A DNA stretch of 64,000 nucleotides from CAYQMF01 sp964418595 (GTDB lineage Bacteria > Planctomycetota > UBA1135 > UBA2386), in NCBI GenBank assembly GCA_964418595.1, contig CAYQMF010000008.1, forward strand, positions 1 to 64,000, written 5' to 3'. The position numbers were made by a program, and so were the translations under genes. Below, piece after piece: positions 17,381-25,405 of the stretch. Position 1 is the first letter of the stretch. The number at the start of each line of letters is the position of its first letter. The notes beneath the pieces were generated by a model. The model did not search any database, had not been told where the DNA came from, and was given only the letters and a program-made list of their open reading frames with translations.

Positions 17381-18393
17381 ACGCGCCGACCAGCATCGCG
17401 CTCGAAGGCCTCGCGCTGACGCGCGAGCGCGGCTTTGCTTTGGGCCCGCTGTCGTTGTCGATTCCGGCCGGGCGGCGCATGGCGCTCGTGGGTCCGTCGG
17501 GCTGCGGCAAGACCACGCTGTTGCGCCTGATCGCGGGGCTGGAGCGACCCGCGGCGGGTCGCGTGCTGCTCGGCGGATCCGTGGCGAGCGACGGCACGCG
17601 GCTGCCGATCCCTGCTGCCGCGCGTGGGGTCGGCTTCGTGTTCCAGGACGGCGCGCTGTGGCCGCACCTCGATGCGCTCGCGCACCTCCGCTTCTGCGAT
17701 CCGACGCTCACCGTCGACGCCGCGCGCGCGCTGCTCGCCCAGGTCGGTCTCGAAGGCCACGCGGCGCAGCGACCGCAGCAGCTCTCGGGTGGTGAGCAGC
17801 AGCGGCTCGCGCTCGCGCGCGCACTCGTCGGCTCGCCGCGGGTGCTGCTGCTCGACGAACCCTTGCACTCGGTCGACGTCCACCTGCGCGACGAACTGGC
17901 CGTGCTGATCCGCGCCGTGGCCGACGCCCGCGGTCTCACGACGGTGCTGGTCACGCACGACCGCGACGAGGCACTGGCGATCGCCGAAGACATCGCCGTG
18001 CTGCGCGCCGGTAAGATCGTCGAGCACGGTTGTGCCGACGACCTGCTGCGCGCGCCCGCCACGGCGTTCGGCGCCGCGTTCCTCGCCGGTGCGACCTGTC
18101 TGCCCGCCGCCCGCGACGGCAGCGATGCGCTCACGACGGCGTTCGGCACATTTCCCGCTCCAGCCGCCGGCGGACGCTTCGCGCTGGCGCTCCTCCCCGG
18201 GGACATCGAGATCAACGCGCATGGACCGGCCCAGGGCACCGTGTTGCACGTGCAGGCACAGGGCGACGGCCTGCTCGCGCGCGTGCAGCTCGACGGGCGC
18301 ACGGTGTGCGTCGCCACGTCGGCCGACGTGCGCGCGGGCGCGCGCGTCGCGCTCGCGTTGCGTCGTCCCCCGCGACTCCTGCCCGAGGCGTGA
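17377..18393 (+). CDS. ABC transporter ATP-binding protein, ferric type
   Basis: A 338-residue ATPase that powers the transporter. Walker A GPSGCGKTT, Q-loop FVFQDGALWPH, signature LSGGEQQRLALARAL, Walker B VLLLDEPLHSVD and switch histidine VTHDRDEA are all present. A C-terminal domain of about 110 residues (from about 230) has the OB-type strands LLPGDIEIN, GTVLHVQAQGDGLLARVQLDG and LALRRPPRLL, as in FbpC-type subunits where it can act in regulation. The helical subdomain is short (ALAHLRFCDP). ATG 17377 overlaps the permease stop. The next gene begins 3 bases after this stop, so the cytochrome belongs to the same transcript. Confidence 0.9.
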   Translation: MNAPTSIALEGLALTRERGFALGPLSLSIPAGRRMALVGPSGCGKTTLLRLIAGLERPAAGRVLLGGSVASDGTRLPIPAAARGVGFVFQDGALWPHLDALAHLRFCDPTLTVDAARALLAQVGLEGHAAQRPQQLSGGEQQRLALARALVGSPRVLLLDEPLHSVDVHLRDELAVLIRAVADARGLTTVLVTHDRDEALAIAEDIAVLRAGKIVEHGCADDLLRAPATAFGAAFLAGATCLPAARDGSDALTTAFGTFPAPAAGGRFALALLPGDIEINAHGPAQGTVLHVQAQGDGLLARVQLDGRTVCVATSADVRAGARVALALRRPPRLLPEA

Positions 18394-18396
18394 CCG

Positions 18397-19398
18397 ATGA
18401 CGATGCGCTCGCGCCTGCTGGCCGCCCTTCTGCTCGTCGCCGCGCTCGTCGCCGCCATCGCCTGGCTCACGGATGCGCCGCCGGGGGCAGCGCAACGGGC
18501 AACCACAGCTCCGCTCGCCTTCCAGTCGTCCGCCGAGTGTCGCGCCTGCCACGAGGACGTCTGGGACGAGTGGCACGGCAGCCACCACCAGATCGCCTAC
18601 CTCAACCCGGAGGTGCGCGCGCTGAGCGAGGACTTCCGCAACAAGGACTGTCAGGCCTGCCACTTGCCGAGGCCCGTGAGTCTGACCGGCTACGGCCAGC
18701 GCGTGCTGCCGCGGCAGACGCACCCCGATGAGGGTGTCGGCTGCCTCGCCTGCCATCAGGACGTCGGCGGCGCGATCCTCGGACGGCACGCCGCGCCCGA
18801 TGCCCCGTGCAAGGTGCGCGCGAGCGCCGCATTCGCGAGCGCGGACATGTGTTCGAGCTGCCACAACCAGCACACGACGACCGACCAGTGGCGCGCGAGC
18901 CACTACCCCTCGCTGGGCCATGACTGCAACCACTGCCACATGGCCGAGGTCGAGCGCAAGTTCGCGAAGGGCGGCGTACGCCAGGGCCGCGTGCACGTGT
19001 TCCCCGGTGCACACGACGCGGCGATGCTGAGGCGCGCCGGCAGGATGGACGTGCGCGTCGACGGCAATGAGGTCGTGCTGGCGCTCACCAACGTGGGCGC
19101 GGGCCACAACCTGCCCACCGAGGAGCGCCACCGCGCGGTCGACATGGAGGTGCGCTTCGTGCTGGCCGACGGCACGACGTCGGATTGGCAGCGCGCGTGG
19201 CGCTGCCGCCAGCCCTACCGCGATGAGCCCGGCGCGAACACCCAGCTCGCCGCGGGCGCGACGAAGGATGTGCGCGTCGCAGTGCCCGAAGGCGCATTGC
19301 GCGCGCAGGCGCGGCTGTGGTATCGGCTCACGCCGTACATCACCGACGACGACCCACGCAGCACCCTGCTCGACGAGCAGGAGGTGGCACTGCGATGA
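18397..19398 (+). CDS. Five-heme c-type cytochrome
   Basis: A 333-residue exported cytochrome. A signal anchor (RLLAALLLVAALVAAIAWL) is followed by five CxxCH heme sites: CRACH (48-52), CQACH (85-89), CLACH (116-120), CSSCH (152-156) and CNHCH (177-181). The text ECRACHEDVWDEWHGSHH resembles cytochrome c554/c-prime-type multihaem proteins. The remaining 150 residues form a beta-rich domain without hemes (NVGAGHNLPTEERHRAVDMEV). It is translated with an iron-type ABC transporter upstream and a HEAT-repeat lipoprotein downstream. A role in periplasmic electron transfer to or from metal is an inference from this context. The ATG follows ACCG. Confidence 0.9.
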   Translation: MTMRSRLLAALLLVAALVAAIAWLTDAPPGAAQRATTAPLAFQSSAECRACHEDVWDEWHGSHHQIAYLNPEVRALSEDFRNKDCQACHLPRPVSLTGYGQRVLPRQTHPDEGVGCLACHQDVGGAILGRHAAPDAPCKVRASAAFASADMCSSCHNQHTTTDQWRASHYPSLGHDCNHCHMAEVERKFAKGGVRQGRVHVFPGAHDAAMLRRAGRMDVRVDGNEVVLALTNVGAGHNLPTEERHRAVDMEVRFVLADGTTSDWQRAWRCRQPYRDEPGANTQLAAGATKDVRVAVPEGALRAQARLWYRLTPYITDDDPRSTLLDEQEVALR

Positions 19399-20621
19399 GA
19401 GCGCATGCCCTGTGCGTGCTGGCGCTCGCCGCGTGCAAGGGCGAACACCGCACCCCGGAGGCGCCGCTGCCTCCGCCGCCCGCTCTCGCGCCCCTGGTCC
19501 CCGACCTGCGCGCACGCGCCGCGATGGCGACGCCGCCCGAATCCGCGCGCCTCGCCCAGCTCGTCGATCTCGGTCTGACGGCGTTCCGTCCCGACCTCGT
19601 CGACGCACGTCTCGCCGCGCGCAGCCGCGCCGCGCTGCTCGGCGAACCCGACTCCCTCCGGGCACTCGAACAGCTCCTCCTGCACGAACACGCGACCGTG
19701 CGCAGCCATGCCGCGTTCGCGCTCGGCGAACTGGCAAGCCCGGCGAGTCAGTTCGCGCTGGTGCTGCGCCTCAAGTACGAGCGTGACCCGCAGGTGCTGG
19801 TCTGGATCGCCGACGCGCTGACCCGCCTCGGCAACGGCAGCGGCCTGCTGGCGTTGGCCGACGCGCTGAGCGACGCGGCGGTCGCGCAGAGCGCCGGCAC
19901 GCAGGCGATGGACGTGCTGCGCCGCGCCGGTCGTACCGTCGCCGAGCAACCGACCTGGGCCGACCTGCAGAACGGCCTGCGCGAGCTGCACGCACACTGG
20001 CGCACGCACGGCCTGCTGCCGCCGGCGACGGCACCCATCGACGACGTTGCGTTCGGTGCCCGGGTCGCCGAGCGCCTGCTCCTGCTCACCGGGTTCCAGC
20101 TCCGCCCGGTCGACGACACGCGCTTCATCCTCGCCCGTTGCGGTCAGGCGGCGCTGCCGCACCTGCGGCGTGCGATCGGCGCGAGCGAGCCCTTCCTGCG
20201 CACGCACGCGCTCGAGGTCCTGCGCGACCTCGGCCCGATGGCTGCCAGCGCCGGCGCCGCCGTGCTCTCGCTCCTGCACGACCCGCTCACGCGGGCCGAC
20301 GCCGTGCGCACGCTCGGCGCCATCGGCGCACGCGACGCGATCCCCTTCGTGCGCCCGCTGCTCGCGCACGCCGACCTCGAGCTGCGCACCGCGGCCGCGG
20401 GCGCGCTGGGTCCGCTCGGCGACCACGCCGCCGAGCCGGCGCTGCTCGCGCTCGTGCGCGACGCGCAGGCGCCGATGGACGTGCGCGTCGCCGCGGCCTT
20501 CAGTCTCGCCGTGCTCGCGAAGGACAACCCCGGCGTCGCCTTCCTGCGCACGCGGCTGGAAGCGGGCGACTACCACGCGCCGACGCTGCGCGAACTGTTG
20601 GATCGGGTGGAAGGGAAGTAG
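19395..20621 (+). CDS. HEAT-repeat lipoprotein
   Basis: A 408-residue protein with a lipoprotein signal (HALCVLALAACKG, lipobox Cys near residue 15), a Pro-rich spacer, and then HEAT/PBS-type helical repeats: LLLHEHATVRSHAAFALGEL, DPQVLVWIADALTRLG, EPFLRTHALEVLRDLGPMA, DLELRTAAAGALGPLGD and PMDVRVAAAFSLAVLA. Such repeats serve as protein-binding scaffolds, and in cyanobacteria related PBS lyases act on bilins. In planctomycetes HEAT repeats often accompany cytochromes. ATG 19395 overlaps the cytochrome stop by ATGA, so the two are probably made in equal amounts, and a scaffold or partner role for the cytochrome is plausible. Last gene of the operon. Confidence 0.82.
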   Translation: MRAHALCVLALAACKGEHRTPEAPLPPPPALAPLVPDLRARAAMATPPESARLAQLVDLGLTAFRPDLVDARLAARSRAALLGEPDSLRALEQLLLHEHATVRSHAAFALGELASPASQFALVLRLKYERDPQVLVWIADALTRLGNGSGLLALADALSDAAVAQSAGTQAMDVLRRAGRTVAEQPTWADLQNGLRELHAHWRTHGLLPPATAPIDDVAFGARVAERLLLLTGFQLRPVDDTRFILARCGQAALPHLRRAIGASEPFLRTHALEVLRDLGPMAASAGAAVLSLLHDPLTRADAVRTLGAIGARDAIPFVRPLLAHADLELRTAAAGALGPLGDHAAEPALLALVRDAQAPMDVRVAAAFSLAVLAKDNPGVAFLRTRLEAGDYHAPTLRELLDRVEGK

Positions 20622-20722
20622 TCGTTGGTCCGGCCGCAGCGCCGGTGGCAGGGGCCCCACGGTGCATGCGGAACGATCTGGTCCGGTTCGGGAGCGCGGC
20701 GACGCCCTCCCTGGAGAACCCG

Positions 20723-23020
20723 ATGAACCTCCTCACCCCGCTGACGCGCTTGGCACTGGCCACCGCTCCCCTCCTCTCTCTGACCCTCGCCGCGCAGGAC
20801 CTCAAGCCGCCGCGCGTCGCCGACCCTGTCAAGGGCTACGGCGAAGTCTCGGCCCTGACCGACGCCGAACGCAGTGCCGGCAAGCGCCCCGCGCCCGACT
20901 ACCCGGCCGCCCTCCAGTCCGCGCTGGCCCAACGCCACACCGGCGTCGCTGCGGACACGGTCTACTGGTCTCAGGAACCCGACGGCCGCACCTGGGTCAG
21001 CGGCGCCACCTACAAGGCGTCGTTCGGGAACGAGGGCTTCACCTATGTGCCCTTCCTCGGCTCCGACGCGCCCCAGAACTACCCCGTGCACTTCCGCGTC
21101 GCCGCGGTACACGCGGGCGGGAGTGAGATGGCGATCGCGCCAGCCGCCGCACCTCGGCGCGACGGCAACCGCGTGATCTTCGACCGCGGCGCGCTGCAGG
21201 AGATCTACGAAGTCGGTCCGCGCTCCATCGAGCAGTTCTTCGTGCTCGAAGGCGCGCGCGCCGGCGACCTCGTGGTCGAACTCGCCGTCACGAGCGAGCT
21301 GGTCGAAGACGGCGACCGCGCCGGGGTGCAATTCACCAACCAGCGCGGCGGCGTCGACTACGGCAGCGCGTATGTCGTCGATGGCGGAGTCAAGCGCGAG
21401 ATCGCGTCTTCGTTCGCGGGCGGCACGCTCACGCTGCACGTCCCCGCGGCGGTGCGTGGCGCCGGTGCCGTCGTGATCGACCCGGTGATCTCGACCAGCA
21501 ACACGTGGACGTCGTCGTCCTACGACTTCGACGACCCCGACGTGGCCTTCGACGCCGATCAGGTGAAGTACCTCGTCGTGTGGCAGCGCAACTTCTCGCT
21601 CGCCGACCGGGACATCCTGAGCGAGATGCGGGACATCAACGGCGCCTACGTGCCGAACAGCGCGCAGGCGATCGAGACCACTACCGTCAGTTGGAGCAAG
21701 CCGCGCGTCGCCGACCTCGGCGCCTACGACCGGTTCCTGGTCGTGGCCGAGCAGAACCTCCCGAGCAACCCGGTCGGGCAGCAGCGCACGATCTGGGGTC
21801 GGACCGTGAACGCCAACGGACCCTTCACGATGGGCCCGTCCTTCCAGGTCAGCGGCCCCGAAGCCGGCGACAAGGTCGACCCCGATGTCGGTGGTGACCC
21901 GAACCCGGCGACGCCGACGTACTGGACCGTCGTCTACACGCGCGAATTCTCGGCGACCGACCACGACATCCACGCGCGGCAGGTCACGAGCGCGGGCGGA
22001 CTGCAGGGCGGCACGATCATGATCGACAACACCGCCAACACGATCACCGCGAATGCACAGATCTCGCGCTCCAACTTCGCCGCCACGCTTTCGCAGCAGC
22101 GCTGGCTCATCGTCTATCGCTACCGGTTCTCCGCCACCGACTGGGACGTGCTCGGCGCAACGCTGACCTGGAACGGAACCGTCGCCATCCGCGGAACCAT
22201 CGACAACAGCGCTGCGAACCACATCGAGCCCGGCGTCTCCTCGGCGGCTGGCGGCGCCCCGGTGCCGCAGTTCGGCGTCACGTTCGAGGAGACGTCGGGC
22301 CTGAACAGGCTGCGCGGCATGGTCGTGGACGGCAACCTGCTGACGGTCGTCGCCAACACCAACCTCAGCGCACTGCTGTCCGCCCCGGCCCCGTACTACC
22401 CCCGCATCGAGACCGATGGCTGTCGCTACGTCGTGACCTATGCGAACGGACTCCCGGCGTACGCGGCCACGCTCGCGGTCGTCAACAGTGCCTTCGTCGT
22501 GCACGAAGCGCCGCAGGAGATCGGCTCCGGAATGGACGCCTACTCCCTCAACATCGCCTCCCGCGCCAGCGGCGGCGGGTCGCTCACCGGCTACGCCATC
22601 GTCTTCCGCAACGACCTGGTCACGCCTGACCCGATCGTGTTCGCGACCTACGAGGGCCACGCCGCCGGCGGCCTGTCGCTGCGGCAGACCGGCTGCAACG
22701 GTCTGGGGATGACGGCATCCGGCCGAGCGGCACTGGGCCACTCGGTGTCGGGCACACTCACCGGCGTCGGCATCGACCTTCCCGGCATGCTCATCGGCGT
22801 GCCGGCCCCGGCGTTCCCGCTCTGCGGCTCTTGCCTCGTCGGGATCAACCTCGCCGGCCCCGTGATCCACTTCCCGAACCTCGCCAACATCACGCTCGGC
22901 ATCCCCTGCGGCCCGGTGCTGGTCGGGTCGACAGTGTCCGTGCAGGGCTACGCGGTTGGCTCGGGACCGTGCATTGCCGGGCTGCGCCTCAGCCCCACCC
23001 TCGACATCACCATCCAGTGA
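20723..23020 (+). CDS. Large secreted protein with beta-propeller-like body
   Basis: A 765-residue exported protein. ATG 20723, with GGAGA nine bases upstream, starts a signal peptide (LATAPLLSLTLAAQ). The N-terminal 250 residues contain VYWSQEPDGRTWVSGATYK and RDGNRVIFDRGALQEIYEV. From about 260 there are repeated strands with YDFDDPDVAFDADQVKYLVVWQ-type, YWTVVYTREFSATDHDIHA-type and RWLIVYRYRFSATDWDVLGA-type units, a propeller-like repeat with the theme (Y/W)-x-VVYxRxFSATDxD. The C-terminal region (GSCLVGINLAGP, LANITLGIP, GLRLSPTLDITIQ) resembles the terminal domains of other secreted proteins here. Ligand and function unknown. Confidence 0.8.
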   Translation: MNLLTPLTRLALATAPLLSLTLAAQDLKPPRVADPVKGYGEVSALTDAERSAGKRPAPDYPAALQSALAQRHTGVAADTVYWSQEPDGRTWVSGATYKASFGNEGFTYVPFLGSDAPQNYPVHFRVAAVHAGGSEMAIAPAAAPRRDGNRVIFDRGALQEIYEVGPRSIEQFFVLEGARAGDLVVELAVTSELVEDGDRAGVQFTNQRGGVDYGSAYVVDGGVKREIASSFAGGTLTLHVPAAVRGAGAVVIDPVISTSNTWTSSSYDFDDPDVAFDADQVKYLVVWQRNFSLADRDILSEMRDINGAYVPNSAQAIETTTVSWSKPRVADLGAYDRFLVVAEQNLPSNPVGQQRTIWGRTVNANGPFTMGPSFQVSGPEAGDKVDPDVGGDPNPATPTYWTVVYTREFSATDHDIHARQVTSAGGLQGGTIMIDNTANTITANAQISRSNFAATLSQQRWLIVYRYRFSATDWDVLGATLTWNGTVAIRGTIDNSAANHIEPGVSSAAGGAPVPQFGVTFEETSGLNRLRGMVVDGNLLTVVANTNLSALLSAPAPYYPRIETDGCRYVVTYANGLPAYAATLAVVNSAFVVHEAPQEIGSGMDAYSLNIASRASGGGSLTGYAIVFRNDLVTPDPIVFATYEGHAAGGLSLRQTGCNGLGMTASGRAALGHSVSGTLTGVGIDLPGMLIGVPAPAFPLCGSCLVGINLAGPVIHFPNLANITLGIPCGPVLVGSTVSVQGYAVGSGPCIAGLRLSPTLDITIQ

Positions 23021-23029
23021 TCGAGGGGC

Positions 23030-23598
23030 CGCGTTGCTGAGGAACGCGGCACAGGCGCGTTCGATCAGGGCCGGGAACGCCGGGTTGGTAGCGACGTGGC
23101 GCGGTGACTCCGCGGTGCGGGGTGTGGCGGGCGGCAGGAAGCGGCTCGCCAACGTGAGCAGCGGGTCGTAGGGCACGCCGTGCGTGACCTCGACGCGGAC
23201 GTCGGCGTCTTCGTCGACGACGACCTCCGCCGGCAGGCCAGACGGGACGAGCTGCGCGACGACGGCACGCGCCACGGATGGCCGGGTTGATGGCGGCGAG
23301 GTCGGGCGGGAGTGCGCACGGGCGATCGACTTCGATGCGCAGCTCGCGCGGGCCGATGGCGCGCACGGCACGGATGCGCGCGTTGCTGCGCAGCCAGTCT
23401 TGCTCGGGCAGTCCGACCCAACGGCGGAAGTGCACGGCCACCGCCTCCGCGGTCACCGGCTCACCGTCGGGAAAGCTCGCGTGCTCGCGCAGCGTGAACT
23501 CGAACGCCCGCCCGCCATCGACCACGCGCCACGCCGACGCCAGCCCCGGCGCGAGCCAATGCCGTCAAGGTCCCAGGCGTCGCGTGAGGTCACGGCAG
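23030..23598 (-). pseudogene. Decayed oligopeptide/nickel-type binding protein, 3' part
   Basis: Minus-strand text of the SBP_bac_5 family is spread over several frames: AWDLDGI, then in another frame WLAPGLASAWRVVDGG, FEFTLREHASFPDGEPVTAEAVAVHFRRW (here given as adjoining pieces) and LRIEVDRPCALPPDLAAINP, then in a further frame VVAQLVPSGLPAEVVVDE and VEVTHGVPYDPLLTLASRF. The last piece matches the C-terminal part of NikA/DppA-like proteins, so about 250 central residues are missing as well. At least two frameshifts and a deletion show that it is not functional. The missing N-terminal piece lies at 23976-24114, separated by a four-helix-bundle cassette. Confidence 0.7.
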
Positions 23599-23622
23599 GA
23601 GAGCGCTCAGGAGAATGGGTCT

Positions 23623-23678
23623 TCCCGCTCCCGCTCGCGCTCCCGCTCGCGCTCCCGCTCCCGTTCCCGCTCCCGCTT
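23623..23678. repeat. Simple hexamer-like repeat (CCCGCT / CGCGCT type)
   Basis: About 56 bases made of variations on CCCGCT and CGCTCC, directly upstream of the four-helix-bundle remnant. An inverted, shorter version (GGAAGCGGAAGCGGGAGCGGG type, 23877-23897) lies at the other end of that remnant, inside its last codons. The pair brackets the cassette. Confidence 0.8.
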
Positions 23679-23698
23679 GCGTGTGGGTACCATCCGGC

Positions 23699-23924
23699 AT
23701 GCCCTACGGCCACGAGAAGCTCGATGTCTACATGATCGCTGAGGCTCGACTACGGAGAGCGCGGCAATCTCGATGTATGCCTGCGCTTGAAGCTTGTTCC
23801 ACTCGAGCTTCCCTCCGATGGGAAGGCGATCCTCGAACGCATCGCGGCGATGCTGGTGAAGCTCGCGAAGGCGCAGGAAGCGGAAGCGGGAGCGGGACCC
23901 AATGTCGTTGAGCATCGTGAGTGA
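23699..23924 (+). pseudogene. Remnant of a four-helix-bundle (23S rRNA intervening-sequence-type) protein gene
   Basis: ATG 23699 opens with PYGHEKLDVY, a typical start of four-helix-bundle (S23/IVP) proteins, then loses the family text within ten residues. At the 3' end, in another frame, KAILERIAAMLVKLAKAQE appears (about 23824-23880), which is the usual last helix, followed by a Glu/Ala/Gly tail to TGA at 23922. Intact members have about 115-130 residues; here only about 75 codons remain, so the middle is deleted or scrambled. These genes occur scattered in many genomes, often with short simple repeats at their sides, as seen here. Confidence 0.65.
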
Positions 23925-23975
23925 CGTTGCGACGCGGACCTGCGGGGTTCTGGGGCGGCGCGAGCCGCCTGTCTG

Positions 23976-24114
23976 CACCCCCGCGCACCAGCGTCTCGTA
24001 GACCATGATCTTGGTCTCGAATCCGCCCTGGTAGTCGAGCGGCGACAACTCGCGCACCGCGGTCGCGGCGCACCCTGCGGCCGCCACCCAAGGGTTGCAT
24101 GCGGTGCTTCGCAC
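23976..24114 (-). pseudogene. Decayed oligopeptide/nickel-type binding protein, 5' part
   Basis: Minus-strand text WVAAAGCAATAV (lipobox-like) is followed by ELSPLDYQGGFETKIMVYE and TLVRGGAD, the typical N-terminal part of SBP_bac_5 proteins just after their signal peptide. The frame then leaves the family and enters the four-helix-bundle cassette; the natural continuation (AWDLDGI, WLAPGLASAW) reappears at about 23598. This is the 5' piece of the gene whose 3' piece is at 23030-23598. Confidence 0.65.
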
Positions 24115-24117
24115 CGC
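24101..24117. other. Short perfect hairpin
   Basis: GCGGTGC (24101-24107) and GCACCGC (24111-24117) with loop TTC. It lies upstream of the broken binding-protein gene and close to the repeat element at 24141; it could be a leader hairpin or a weak terminator. No T-run follows on either strand. Confidence 0.35.
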
Positions 24118-24140
24118 CAGAAGGGGCCGCGGGCGCTGTT

Positions 24141-24222
24141 GTCTCTAGTGGCGGACTACTACTCCCGCTCGCAACAACTCAATCCACGCGCCACGCGAAG
24201 TTCGGCGGGAGTAGTAGATCAG
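24141..24222 (-). repeat. Palindromic dispersed element, copy 1
   Basis: Perfect 13-base inverted repeats CTACTACTCCCGC (24156-24168) and GCGGGAGTAGTAG (24205-24217) enclose 36 bases. The 69 bases at 24154-24222 are about 84% identical (58 of 69 by my count) to 36562-36630, and GTCTCT lies at 24141 and at 36550 on the outer side of each copy. Both copies sit at the 3' end of a minus-strand secreted-protein gene, in the same orientation. The GTAG ends and the hairpin recall REP elements mobilised by RAYT transposases, but no such enzyme is in the window. Confidence 0.75.
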
Positions 24223-25405
24223 ACGCCTTCACCGCGATGCGCGGCGGACGCAGGGCAGGCTCCACCGCCGGCGCCACGTCGACGGCTGCACCCGGCAGGC
24301 CGTACCCCACCGGCCGTCGCAGCAACACGACCTCGCCGCCGAAGCCAGCAGCCACGAGTTCCTCGGTGCCGTTGCGCCCGTCGAACTCGCCCACCGTCAG
24401 CCAGTGACCCTGGGCTTCGCCCCGGAAGATCGTGTCGACCCGCCACGGTCCGCCCGCCTCACGCCACACGAGCTGCACCTGCTTGCCGTAGCCGTACACC
24501 GCCACCGCCTCGCGCTCCGGTTCGGCGAAGAAGCGGCCGGCGGCGACGCCGCGCAGACCCTGCGCACCGGCGAACGCGACCTCGCGCGCCCATGTGCCGT
24601 CGGCGTTGCGGGCGAAGCGCAGCAGCACGCCATCGTCGCGCGTGACCCACAGCACGCGGCCACCGGCGCCGATCGCGATGCGGCCGAGTCCCATCGGTTC
24701 GCGTGCCAGCACCTCGGAATCGATCCCGCGCACCGTCATCCGCAAAGCAATGACGTGGCCCGACCGCGTCGGACCGACGATCGCCGGTGGCACTCCCGGC
24801 AGCACCACCGCATCGCGCATGCGCCCGGGGAGGTCCGCGACCTTGCGCATGTCGAAGTCGCTGGCGCCCGAGCCGGGTGTGAGCGCAACCACGGCACCCG
24901 AGATCGCGAACGCCAGCAGCTCGTCGCCCGGACGCGTTGGATCGAGATCCTCGGCGACGACCGTGTGGAACTCCTCGCCCGCGAGATGGCCGACCTCGAC
25001 GCTGCGCAGCTCGAACTTGCCGAACGGGAGCGCCTCCACGTGGACACGATGCACGTTCCCGGCCTTGCCCGCCGCGTAGATCTCGCGCCCGGGCACGCGC
25101 GGGTCGACGTCGGCCGGACGCGAGGGCGCGAGCCACTGGCCGTCGGGTGTGACGCCGAGCGGGGTCCACTTGCCGCTGTACACGCTGAGCACGAGCACGC
25201 GCCCGGCGTCGTCGGTGGCGATGATCTCCGGGGCGCCGTAGGCGTCGATCACCTTCGCCGCGTGCGCGTACCACACGCCTTGCTCACCGCGGTGCACGAC
25301 CGCCGCCTCCCACCCCGCACAGCCGGAGGCGGGGATCTCCGCGACCGACTGCGCGCGGGCGAAGACGGCGAGCGCGACCGCGAACGGCAGCGCGCGCGCG
25401 TTCAC
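24179..25405 (-). CDS. Secreted repeat-rich (propeller-like) protein
   Basis: A 408-residue protein. GTG 25405 overlaps the stop of the upstream gene (25402-26772) as GTGA, and starts a signal peptide (LPFAVALAVFARAQS). The mature part is built of strands such as APEIIATDDAGRVLVLSVYSG (split: APEIIATDDAG, RVLVLSVYSG), GREIYAAGKAGNVHRV, GDELLAFAISGAVVALTPG, GRVLWVTRDDGVLLRFA and GTEELVAAGFGGEVVLL, as in FG-GAP/VCBS propellers. Its last 14 codons (DLLLPPNFAWRVD) are encoded by the palindromic element at 24154-24222, so the natural C terminus may have been replaced. Function unknown. Confidence 0.75.
   Translation of the reverse strand: MNARALPFAVALAVFARAQSVAEIPASGCAGWEAAVVHRGEQGVWYAHAAKVIDAYGAPEIIATDDAGRVLVLSVYSGKWTPLGVTPDGQWLAPSRPADVDPRVPGREIYAAGKAGNVHRVHVEALPFGKFELRSVEVGHLAGEEFHTVVAEDLDPTRPGDELLAFAISGAVVALTPGSGASDFDMRKVADLPGRMRDAVVLPGVPPAIVGPTRSGHVIALRMTVRGIDSEVLAREPMGLGRIAIGAGGRVLWVTRDDGVLLRFARNADGTWAREVAFAGAQGLRGVAAGRFFAEPEREAVAVYGYGKQVQLVWREAGGPWRVDTIFRGEAQGHWLTVGEFDGRNGTEELVAAGFGGEVVLLRRPVGYGLPGAAVDVAPAVEPALRPPRIAVKASDLLLPPNFAWRVD

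Noticed and set aside
20666..20722. Upstream in-frame ATG for the secreted protein at 20723
   Set aside because: It would put about 19 polar residues before the signal peptide; the ATG at 20723 has GGAGA at a suitable distance and starts directly with the signal sequence.
23623..23678. Possible CRISPR-like array
   Set aside because: The units are 6 bases long and contiguous, without spacers; it is a simple repeat.
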